From Bacillota bacterium (lineage in GTDB: Bacteria; Bacillota; Clostridia; Christensenellales; Aristaeellaceae), in the NCBI GenBank assembly GCA_023425025.1, contig JAFADG010000041.1:62001-126000 (forward strand): 64,000 nucleotides of DNA, written 5' to 3'. A model generated the notes under the pieces. It was not told the origin of the DNA, ran no database searches, and was given only the letters and a program-made list of their open reading frames with translations. Shown piece after piece: positions 23,145 through 30,493 of this stretch. Positions within the stretch are counted from its first letter, which is position 1. Every line of letters starts with the position of its first letter. Position numbers and translations under genes: made by a program.

Positions 23145-24158
23145 ATGGTCACGATGAAAGACGTGGCGCTGCGGTGCGGTGTTTCGGTTGCATCGGTGAG
23201 CAAGGCTCTGAACAACATGCCGGATATCAGCGCGGAAACAGCCGTGCGGATACGCGATATGGCTAAGAAAATGGGATATTATCCTAATTCTGCAGCCCGT
23301 GAGCTGAAAACGAACAGGTCCCGAACCATAGGCATATTGATCTTTTTGGAAAATACCGTTGTATGGACTCATGAGTACTTTACCAAAATCATATACAGCA
23401 TACAGGCCCAGGCGGAAAGAAGCGGCTACGACATAACAATCGTCAACAGTGACGGCGCAAACATTATGGGCAGTTACCTGACCTACTGCAGGCACCGGAA
23501 TTATGACGGCGTCATCGTTGCCAGCTCTTACTTTACCGAGCCGACGCTGATGGAATTGATCAACAGCAATTTGCCGGTAGTGACGATCGATTATCTGTTC
23601 AATCACAGAAGCGCGGTGGTATCTGACAATGTTCAGGGCATGCGCGAGCTTACGCGATACATATATGAAATGGGGCACCGCCGCATCGCCTATATTCACG
23701 GCGAGGATACCATGGTTACCAGAAACCGGCTCGCCAGCTTCTACAAGACCTGCGAGGAGCTGAATGTGGATGTGCCGCCGGAATATGTGAAGGCCGCCCA
23801 CTATCACGATCCCAAAAGCAGCATTGATGCCACCCAGGAATTGCTGGCGCTGCGCAAGCCCCCCACTTGCATCCTGTATCCCGATGATTTCTCCTGCATT
23901 GTGGGCCTGAATGAAATGGAGCGGCAGGGCCTGCGCATTCCGGAGGATATCAGCGTGGCGGGGTATGACGGCATTTATCTGTCGGAGGTGCTGCATCCAA
24001 GGCTCACTACCCTGATCCAGGATGCGGAGGGCATTGGGGCCCAGGTCATCCGCATGCTGCTTCGGGCCATTGAAAAGCCCAAAAGCTTTATTCCCAAGCA
24101 CGTTGTGCTGCCCGGAACCGTGCGTGCCGGCGAGACGGTGAAAGCGATCGTCACCTGA
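23145..24158 (+). CDS. LacI family transcriptional regulator
   Basis: A 337-residue repressor with the N-terminal LacI helix-turn-helix ('MKDVALRCGVSVASVSKALNN', hinge 'YYPNSAARELKTNRSRTIGILI') and a periplasmic-binding-like sugar-sensing domain ('GVIVASSYFTEPTLMELINSNLPVVTIDY', 'GHRRIAYIHG', 'PTCILYPDDFSCIVGLNEMERQGLRIPEDISVAGYDGI'). GGAG lies 8 bp before ATG 23145; an ATG 6 bp upstream is too close to it. It sits between the GH3 gene and the importer, so it probably controls both in response to a beta-glucoside or its breakdown product. Candidate operators are at 22910-22923 and 24187-24202. Confidence 0.92.
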   Translation: MVTMKDVALRCGVSVASVSKALNNMPDISAETAVRIRDMAKKMGYYPNSAARELKTNRSRTIGILIFLENTVVWTHEYFTKIIYSIQAQAERSGYDITIVNSDGANIMGSYLTYCRHRNYDGVIVASSYFTEPTLMELINSNLPVVTIDYLFNHRSAVVSDNVQGMRELTRYIYEMGHRRIAYIHGEDTMVTRNRLASFYKTCEELNVDVPPEYVKAAHYHDPKSSIDATQELLALRKPPTCILYPDDFSCIVGLNEMERQGLRIPEDISVAGYDGIYLSEVLHPRLTTLIQDAEGIGAQVIRMLLRAIEKPKSFIPKHVVLPGTVRAGETVKAIVT

Positions 24159-24186
24159 TTTGCCGTTTGAATTCCTTTGGCGCTAT

Positions 24187-24202
24187 TGGTCGGGATCGAC
24201 CA
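24187..24202. promoter_or_regulatory. Inverted repeat before the importer operon
   Basis: TGGTCG (24187-24192) and CGACCA (24197-24202) are perfect inverted repeats spaced by 4 nt, 28 bp before the binding-protein start codon. Possible operator or leader hairpin for the ABC operon. Confidence 0.4.
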
Positions 24203-24230
24203 TAACGATAAAAAGCGTGGAGGTATACGT

Positions 24231-26051
24231 ATGGAAAAACGGAACCGGAAACTCTTGGCCCTGGCACTCGCGCTGACCATGATCTGCGGTATGTCGCTCA
24301 GCGTCGCCTACGCCGAAACGACCATCCCGACAGAGCTGCCCCGCAATGAGACGCTGTACTTCGCAGGTCAGCAATGGAATTCTGTTGGCTCCTGGAACAT
24401 TATCAGCGACAACCAGAACAACGCCATGGCAATCGCTGGCGACGCGTCCCGCCGCTTGTTGGTGTACGAGACGCTGTACATGTTCAACATTCTCGACGGC
24501 AAGCTCTATCCGCTGCTCGCTGACGGCCAGCCGGTCGTGAACGAGGCGCAGACCGAGATGACCATCAAGATGAATCCGGCTGCAAAATTCAATGACGGCA
24601 CCCCGGTCACGGCCAAGGACGTCGCCGCGACCTATGCCGCGCATGTGAAGTATCAGGATTCCACCGGCAAAAACCTCCCGACCTACATTGCTGCCATTGA
24701 AGCGGTGGATGACTCCACGGTTCTCATCAAGGCCGCCCTGGACGATAAGGGCGCCGCCAAGAATCCCCTGGAGCTCTACAACCAGATCTGCCAGCTGTAC
24801 GTCACCTCCGCCGCTTGGATCGAGAAGATCGACAAGCAGGTGAACGGCGATGCGGATGCGTTCAAGAACTACACGGCCAAGGATGACTTTGTCGCCTCCG
24901 GCCCCTATGCGGGCGCTGTCTTCTGCGACGAGCAGAAACTTGTTCTGGCCCGTAACGACAATTACTGGGGCCAGGATGCCTCCCTGTGGGGCAAGCTCCC
25001 CGCGCCCAAGTACATTGGACACATCTTCTATGCCGACAATGCCGCGGGCACTGTCGCGCTGGAAGCGGGCGAGGTAGACGTATCCCAGCAGTTCAATGCT
25101 GATGTGCAGAAGATGTGGCTGGAAAAGAATCTGCCCATTTCCACCTACATGGACGAAGCGCCCTACGGCATCTGCCTTACAATGCCTACCGCATGGTTCA
25201 ACTTCAACAAGCCGGTGATCGCGGAGAACCCCGCGCTGCGCAAGGCTATCGCTATTGCTGTGGACTATGACCAGATCATCGCCAACGCCATGACCAACCA
25301 GTCCCCGACCTTTGCCCAGGTGCCGCGTTCTCTCATGAACCCCACGGCCGGCCAGCAGGCAATGTATGATAGGGAAGCCGTGAAAGACCTGCAATGGGTC
25401 GGCAAGGATATCGAAGGCGCCAAGAAGCTGCTGGACGAAGCGGGCATCGTGGACTCCGATGGCGATGGCTGGCGTGAAGTCGGCGGCCAGAAGATCTCCC
25501 TGAACGCTGTCTGCCCCAACGGCTGGTCCGACTGGATGGCGGCTATGGAAATCGTCGCCGCGGCAGGCAAGGATATCGGCATTGAGATCACCACCCTGTT
25601 CCCCGAATGGTCCGAAGAGCAGACCGTGTTCACAGACGGCAACCAGACCCAGTATGACATCTTCATGTGGTCCATCGCCGGCGGCGGCCCGACCTATCCT
25701 TGGAACACTGTGCGCCAGGTCGGCTCCAGCGAATTCCTCGGGCAGACCGGAAACTGGACTGGCAACTGGGGCCAGTACAAGAATGACCGCTTGGACGAGA
25801 TCATCCAGGCGATCCCCTCCACCACCGATGCCGAAGCCCTGAAGGCGCTGTATACCGAAGCCACCAAGATCTACCTGACGGAAGTCCCGTCCTTCGCGCT
25901 TATGTACCGGCCCAGCGTGTTCCATACCGTGAACGAATCCGTATGGACCAACTACCCCGAAGCTGGCGACGAACATGGCTATCCGCCCACCGACTGCACC
26001 GACGGCTACGGCATCGGCGCGCTCTATGACCTCGAACTGGTCAATCCGTAA
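24231..26051 (+). CDS. ABC transporter substrate-binding protein, family 5 (oligosaccharide/peptide)
   Basis: A 606-residue extracellular binding protein with signal peptide (MEKRNRKLLALALALTMICGM..., cleavage AYA-ET). The family 5 text is clear: 'RLLVYETLYMFN', 'KMNPAAKFNDGTPVTAKDVAATY', 'NYWGQDASLW', 'GEVDVSQQFN', 'NPALRKAIAIAVDYDQII' and 'GAKKLLDEAGIVDSDGDGWRE'. Family 5 proteins bind peptides, nickel, or in many saccharolytic anaerobes beta-linked oligosaccharides; the neighbouring GH3 and LacI genes favour the last. GGAGG precedes the ATG. No canonical lipobox is seen (MIC is the only Cys near the N-terminus), unusual for a Gram-positive binding protein. A strong hairpin separates it from the permease genes. 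Confidence 0.9.
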   Translation: MEKRNRKLLALALALTMICGMSLSVAYAETTIPTELPRNETLYFAGQQWNSVGSWNIISDNQNNAMAIAGDASRRLLVYETLYMFNILDGKLYPLLADGQPVVNEAQTEMTIKMNPAAKFNDGTPVTAKDVAATYAAHVKYQDSTGKNLPTYIAAIEAVDDSTVLIKAALDDKGAAKNPLELYNQICQLYVTSAAWIEKIDKQVNGDADAFKNYTAKDDFVASGPYAGAVFCDEQKLVLARNDNYWGQDASLWGKLPAPKYIGHIFYADNAAGTVALEAGEVDVSQQFNADVQKMWLEKNLPISTYMDEAPYGICLTMPTAWFNFNKPVIAENPALRKAIAIAVDYDQIIANAMTNQSPTFAQVPRSLMNPTAGQQAMYDREAVKDLQWVGKDIEGAKKLLDEAGIVDSDGDGWREVGGQKISLNAVCPNGWSDWMAAMEIVAAAGKDIGIEITTLFPEWSEEQTVFTDGNQTQYDIFMWSIAGGGPTYPWNTVRQVGSSEFLGQTGNWTGNWGQYKNDRLDEIIQAIPSTTDAEALKALYTEATKIYLTEVPSFALMYRPSVFHTVNESVWTNYPEAGDEHGYPPTDCTDGYGIGALYDLELVNP

Positions 26052-26086
26052 CATCCGTATCGATTCAACGGATTGATGCAACCTTC

Positions 26087-26126
26087 GGAGAAGGCCATGT
26101 TTCCTCCGGGAAGCATGGCCTTCTCC
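26087..26126 (+). terminator. Intra-operon hairpin after the binding-protein gene
   Basis: ggagaaggccatg (26087-26099) pairs perfectly with catggccttctcc (26114-26126) across a 14-nt loop. No T-run follows, so it more likely stabilises the binding-protein mRNA or partly terminates, giving more binding protein than permease. Confidence 0.65.
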
Positions 26127-26166
26127 ATCAATCGGTACAAAACGAGGCATTAGGGAGGTAGGCGCG

Positions 26167-27171
26167 TTGAAAGGATACAGGAAATACTTCCTCAAAAAAT
26201 TGCTATGGTTCGTCATTACGTTGATCGTCGCCGTTATCCTCAATTTCATTTTGCCGCGGCTGATGCCGGCCGACCCCGTTCAGGCCATCACTGGCAAAAT
26301 CGCCACCGGTATAGCCAACCAGGACACCATTAACCAGATATACCGCGACTGGGCCCGCAAGTTCGGCGTTGATAAGCCCCTTTGGCAGCAATTTTTCATT
26401 TATGTAGGTAACCTGTTCAAGGGCGATATGGGCATATCCTTCCAGCAGTACCCGCGCCCTGTCGTTGACATCGTCATGTCGTCCGTCGTCTGGACGATCT
26501 CCCTGCAGCTGCCTGCCATCCTCATCGGCTGGCTGATCGGCAATCTGCTTGGCGCCTTGGCGGCGTACATCCGCAAAGGCTTTGATAAGGTCCTTGTCCC
26601 CGCCAGCCTGTTCGTCGGGGGACTTCCGGCATTCGGCTTGGCAGTCACGCTTCTTGTTGTTTTCGGCATCGGGCTCAAATGGTTTCCCACAGCGGGAGGG
26701 TATTCGTTCGACCTTCTGCCAAGCATGTCCTGGACATTCTTCCGGTCTGTGATCAGCCATTACTGGCTCCCGTTCTTCTCGATCGTGCTCATATCCATCG
26801 GCGGTCAAGCGATCGGCATGCGCAGCATGTCCATCTATGAACTGAATGCGGATTATGTGAAATATTGCCGCTTTCTGGGCGTCAAGGACCGCAAGATCGT
26901 CGGTTATGTGTTCCGTAATGCCATGCTCCCGCAGGTGACTGGTCTTGCGCTGTCCCTGGGTTCCATGATCGGCGGCGCGCTGGTGGCAGAGACCATTTTC
27001 AGCTATCCGGGGCTTGGCAGCACAATTTATCAAGGAATTGCCGGCGGGGACTACCCGCTGATATCCGGCGTGACGCTGATCATTACGATCATGGTTCTGA
27101 CTGCGTCATTCGCCATTGAGATTCTCTATGGGATCATTGACCCGCGCGTCAAGGCTGCGCAGGCGGAGTAA
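26167..27171 (+). CDS. ABC transporter permease, DppB/OppB family
   Basis: A 334-residue membrane protein with six helices. It has the DppB signatures: the N-terminal 'LKKLLWFVITLIVAVILNFILPRLMPADPV', 'LDKPLWQQFFIYV'-like text (VDKPLWQQFFIYVGNLFKGDMGISF), and the inner loop 'DYVKYCRFLGVKDRKIVGYVFRNAMLPQVTGLAL' that docks the ATPase. It starts with TTG 26167, which follows GGGAGGT; no in-frame ATG fits better. It pairs with the next permease. Confidence 0.9.
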   Translation: MKGYRKYFLKKLLWFVITLIVAVILNFILPRLMPADPVQAITGKIATGIANQDTINQIYRDWARKFGVDKPLWQQFFIYVGNLFKGDMGISFQQYPRPVVDIVMSSVVWTISLQLPAILIGWLIGNLLGALAAYIRKGFDKVLVPASLFVGGLPAFGLAVTLLVVFGIGLKWFPTAGGYSFDLLPSMSWTFFRSVISHYWLPFFSIVLISIGGQAIGMRSMSIYELNADYVKYCRFLGVKDRKIVGYVFRNAMLPQVTGLALSLGSMIGGALVAETIFSYPGLGSTIYQGIAGGDYPLISGVTLIITIMVLTASFAIEILYGIIDPRVKAAQAE

Positions 27172-27183
27172 GGAGGCGGACGC

Positions 27184-28437
27184 GTGAGACATCAATTGAG
27201 GCAGGTCGTTCATTCCACGAATTTCATGATAGGATTCGTCATCATTTTGTCTGTCCTTGCTTTCGTTATCGTCTATCCTCTGTTCAACCCCGGCAATCCG
27301 CTTGAAATGGTGGGGCAGGGAACATTCTTTAAACCCGGAACCTATATCAGCCTGTATGACAGCGTGGATTCGGCGGCTACATATACCCTGCAGCTGGACG
27401 ATGCGGCCGCAAAGCGCTTAAGCAGCAGGCTTTCCGAGAGTGACCGCCTGGCCATGAAGGACTGGCTTGTTGCCTTCGGCATCCCGCAGGAAGCCATCGA
27501 TACGGAAAACATGAACGACTTCCTCAACCTTTGGCACAACAACTATGACGGGGACGCAAAGCCCAAAGGGCTGACCAGCGCTTTCCGCAAGCGTATTGTC
27601 CGCATCGACGTCGCGCTCAATGAACTGCTTGACACGGAAGACATCGCTGTCTATGAGACAGACCCCGCAACCGGGGAAAAAGCGCAGACACAGACCATCA
27701 AGGAATCGGATTACATCAATGTATCCGATGTTGCCAACGTCCGTACACTGTGGCTGGGCACCGATAATTTTGGGCGCGACGTACTCAAGGAACTGCTTGC
27801 CGCCACAGGCGTATCCCTGCGCATAGGTCTGCTCGCCGGGCTGATTGCCACATTCCTGGGGCTCACGCTGGGGCTGATTGCCGGGTATGTGGGCGGCATT
27901 GTGGACGATATCATCATGTTCGTCGCGAACCTGTTCACCGTCATCCCGGGATTCGTGCTTCTGATTCTGATTTCATACAGCCTGGGGCAGGACAAGCGCG
28001 GCGCAATGGTCGTGGCGACGGTCATCGGCTGCACGTCGTGGGTATGGACGACGCGCTCGGTGCGCAGCCAGGTTTTGAGCCTGCGCAACCGCGACCACGT
28101 GAACCTCTCGCGTTTGTCCGGGCACAGCCTGCCGCGCATTCTGGCCACGGACATCCTGCCCTATATCGCCAGCTATGTGGTGATGGCGCTGATCCTTCAA
28201 ATCTGCTCCGGCATCCTGGCCGAAGCGCAGCTTAGCATGCTGGGCCTTGGCCCCAAAACAACGGAGACGCCTACCCTGGGGCTGATGATGTTTTGGAACA
28301 TGACCTACCTGGCGCACTTAAACGGCGCATGGTGGGCTTACTTCCCCGTGATCGTGACGATCGCGCTGGTCAGCTTCTCGCTGAACCTGATGAATACCGG
28401 GCTGGATCAAGTGTTCAACCCGCAGCTGAGGAGTTGA
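27184..28437 (+). CDS. ABC transporter permease, DppC/OppC family, with an extra extracytoplasmic domain
   Basis: A 417-residue permease; ordinary DppC proteins are near 300. TM1 lies at about residues 13-33 and the family hallmark 'LGTDNFGRDVLKELL' appears only at about 191-205, against about residue 60-75 normally. The roughly 130 residues in between ('TLQLDDAAAKRLSSRLSESDRLAMKDWLVAFGIP', 'NELLDTEDIAVYETDPATGEK') are hydrophilic and should lie outside the cell. The rest is normal, with five further helices and the EAA loop 'HVNLSRLSGHSLPRILATDILPYIASYVV'. GTG 27184 follows AAGGAGG. The insert may help dock the binding protein. Confidence 0.88.
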   Translation: MRHQLRQVVHSTNFMIGFVIILSVLAFVIVYPLFNPGNPLEMVGQGTFFKPGTYISLYDSVDSAATYTLQLDDAAAKRLSSRLSESDRLAMKDWLVAFGIPQEAIDTENMNDFLNLWHNNYDGDAKPKGLTSAFRKRIVRIDVALNELLDTEDIAVYETDPATGEKAQTQTIKESDYINVSDVANVRTLWLGTDNFGRDVLKELLAATGVSLRIGLLAGLIATFLGLTLGLIAGYVGGIVDDIIMFVANLFTVIPGFVLLILISYSLGQDKRGAMVVATVIGCTSWVWTTRSVRSQVLSLRNRDHVNLSRLSGHSLPRILATDILPYIASYVVMALILQICSGILAEAQLSMLGLGPKTTETPTLGLMMFWNMTYLAHLNGAWWAYFPVIVTIALVSFSLNLMNTGLDQVFNPQLRS

Positions 28438-28441
28438 GCAT

Positions 28442-29458
28442 ATGGCAAAAATCATGCTGGAAGCGCAGGAACTGACCACCAAGTACATTACTAGGTTCAA
28501 TGAAAGCGTCTACGCAGTGGACCATGTCTCTTTCAAGGTGGAGGAGGGAAAAAGCCTTGGTATCGCCGGCGAATCAGGCTGCGGCAAGTCCACCCTTGCC
28601 CTTTCGCTGATGGGTTACTATTTTGCTCCGCTGCATTATACGTCGGGCAATATCATCATCGACGGGAAAAACATCTCCGGTATGGCCCCGGACGAAGTCC
28701 GCAAGACCATCCTTGGCACGGAGATCGCTTACATTCCCCAGGCAGCCATGAACGCGCTCAACCCCACGCAGAAGATCATCCGCTTTATTGAGGACGTCAT
28801 AAAGGCCCATGACCCGAAGATGAAGCGCAAGGATATCTACGATTTGGCACGTCAGCGGTTTGAGATACTGAACCTGCCCAAAGAGGTGCTGGAGAAGCAT
28901 GCTGTGGAGCTTTCCGGCGGCATGAAGCAGCGTACGGTCATTGCGATCTCAACGATCCTCTCACCCAAGGTGCTGATCGCCGACGAGCCGTCCAGCGCGC
29001 TGGATGTGTCCAGCCAGAAGATGGTTATCCGGATGATATTCGACATGATGGAGAAGGGCTTCATCCGCTCGATGCTTTTCATCACCCACGAGCTGCCGCT
29101 GCTTTACAATGTGACAGATGACATAGCGGTCATGTACGCCGGTCAATTTGTGGAAATGGGGACCGCCGAGCAGACCGTGTTCGACCCCATCCATCCGTAT
29201 TCCCGGGGCCTGATGCACTCCATCATCGTGCCGGAGGCGGGAACGCGCGAGCATAAGCTGGAAGCGATCCCCGGCACGCCGCCGAACCTGAAAAACCCAC
29301 CGCAAGGCTGCCGGTTTGCGGATCGCTGCAAATATGTGGTGCCGCAATGCAGGATAGCCGCGCTGCCCATGGTGGAGTTTGGCGAGGGGCGTACCTACCG
29401 GTGCGGGCACTCGGTGCAGCACTTAAAGGAGATGTATCAAGATGAGTCAGATAAATGA
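28442..29458 (+). CDS. ABC transporter ATPase, DppD/OppD family
   Basis: This 338-residue subunit has Walker A GESGCGKS, Q-loop, signature 'ELSGGMKQRTVIAI', Walker B 'VLIADEPSSALD', switch His 'LFITHELPLL' and the C-terminal oligopeptide-transporter extension 'PYSRGLMHSIIVPEAG...IPGTPPNLKNPPQGCRFADRCKYVVPQC' with cysteines that in the family can bind an Fe-S cluster. It powers the family-5 importer with the next ATPase. GAGGAG ends the preceding gene, 4 bp upstream of the ATG region. Confidence 0.92.
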   Translation: MAKIMLEAQELTTKYITRFNESVYAVDHVSFKVEEGKSLGIAGESGCGKSTLALSLMGYYFAPLHYTSGNIIIDGKNISGMAPDEVRKTILGTEIAYIPQAAMNALNPTQKIIRFIEDVIKAHDPKMKRKDIYDLARQRFEILNLPKEVLEKHAVELSGGMKQRTVIAISTILSPKVLIADEPSSALDVSSQKMVIRMIFDMMEKGFIRSMLFITHELPLLYNVTDDIAVMYAGQFVEMGTAEQTVFDPIHPYSRGLMHSIIVPEAGTREHKLEAIPGTPPNLKNPPQGCRFADRCKYVVPQCRIAALPMVEFGEGRTYRCGHSVQHLKEMYQDESDK

Positions 29459-30263
29459 GGCGCGGCCGCTTTGCCTTTCCGGCAAGGGCGTCACAAAGAT
29501 TTACGGCGCGGGAGCCAAGCGAACGGTAGCTGTGGACCATGTGAACTTTGATTTCCGCCAAGGCGAGCTCATCTCCATCGTGGGCGAGTCCGGAAGCGGC
29601 AAGACCACGCTGGTCAAAATGCTGCTTGGGTTGACCAGCGTGACAGAAGGCGAAATCTTCTACATGGGACAGCCGCGGGACATTCGTTCACGCAGCCAAA
29701 AGAAGAAATATTGGCGGGGGATACAGGCGATCTTCCAGGACCCGTTCTCCTCGTACAATATTTTCCACAAAATCGACAGCGTGTTGCTGGACTGCATCAA
29801 AATGCGCGGCGGCAAGGACTGGCCGAAGGAAAAGAAGATCGAGGCGATGACGGAGGCTTGCGCTTTTGTCAACCTGGAATTCAAGGAGCTGACCAACAAA
29901 TACCCGTTTGAGCTCTCGGGCGGGCAGATGCAGCGGCTGATGATCGCGCGGATCTTTCTTCTGAAGCCGGCGATCCTGTTTGCTGACGAACCCACCTCCA
30001 TGATCGACGCCAGCTCGCGTGCGACGATCCTTGATATGCTGCTCAAGCTGCGCAACGAGATTGGCATGACGATCATTTTCGTCACCCATGATATTGGGCT
30101 CGCGTATTACATTTCCGATACGGTTTACATCATGGAGCATGGAAAAATCGTGGAAAGCGGAACGGCGGACGAAGTCATCCTCTCTCCCAAAGCGGAATAC
30201 ACAAGACGCCTGATCAACGACGTTCCCAAAATCTACGAGCCGTGGGACTTGTCTACCGTGTGA
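29442..30263 (+). CDS. ABC transporter ATPase, DppF/OppF family
   Basis: The second, 273-residue ATPase has Walker A GESGSGKT, signature 'ELSGGQMQRLMIARIF', Walker B 'ILFADEPTSMID' and switch His 'FVTHDIGLAYYISD'. Its start lies inside the last codons of the preceding gene (17-bp overlap), with AAAGGAG upstream. It lacks the long C-terminal Cys-containing tail of many OppF proteins, ending soon after 'EYTRRLINDVPKIYEPWDL'. It closes the operon; a MITE-like element follows 28 bp later. Confidence 0.92.
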   Translation: MSQINEARPLCLSGKGVTKIYGAGAKRTVAVDHVNFDFRQGELISIVGESGSGKTTLVKMLLGLTSVTEGEIFYMGQPRDIRSRSQKKKYWRGIQAIFQDPFSSYNIFHKIDSVLLDCIKMRGGKDWPKEKKIEAMTEACAFVNLEFKELTNKYPFELSGGQMQRLMIARIFLLKPAILFADEPTSMIDASSRATILDMLLKLRNEIGMTIIFVTHDIGLAYYISDTVYIMEHGKIVESGTADEVILSPKAEYTRRLINDVPKIYEPWDLSTV

Positions 30264-30291
30264 GCGTGCGCTTGCCATGTGCCAAGCAGCA

Positions 30292-30451
30292 GGGGCTGTC
30301 GTGCTAAGGTCATATTTTGCATCATGTAATTCAAGAAGAAGGATATCGCGTCTTCGGACGCGACCAAAGGGCTTTCCGATCGCCCTTTGGAAACCTTCGG
30401 ACATCATCTTCTTGGATATGCATGCAATTATACGCTTAGCACGACAGCCCC
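30292..30451. mobile_element. 160-bp MITE-like element with IS1182-type ends
   Basis: Perfect 17-bp terminal inverted repeats (ggggctgtcgtgctaag at 30292-30308, its reverse complement at 30435-30451) bound an element with no coding frame. The first 13 bases differ from the IS ends at 7657/9495 by a single base, so the IS transposase could move it. The interior is almost wholly self-complementary: a 6-bp stem capped by a TTCG tetraloop (30347-30362), an 8-bp stem (30364-30371 with 30383-30390) and a long imperfect outer stem. No clear target duplication is seen. Confidence 0.75.
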
Positions 30452-30493
30452 ATCAAATGGCTAAGTCCGGTATGCTTTTTATGACAGATGCCG

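Noticed and set aside
24183..26249. Long open frame of 688 codons on the - strand
   Set aside because: Antisense to the family-5 binding protein, which has a clear signal peptide and family motifs.
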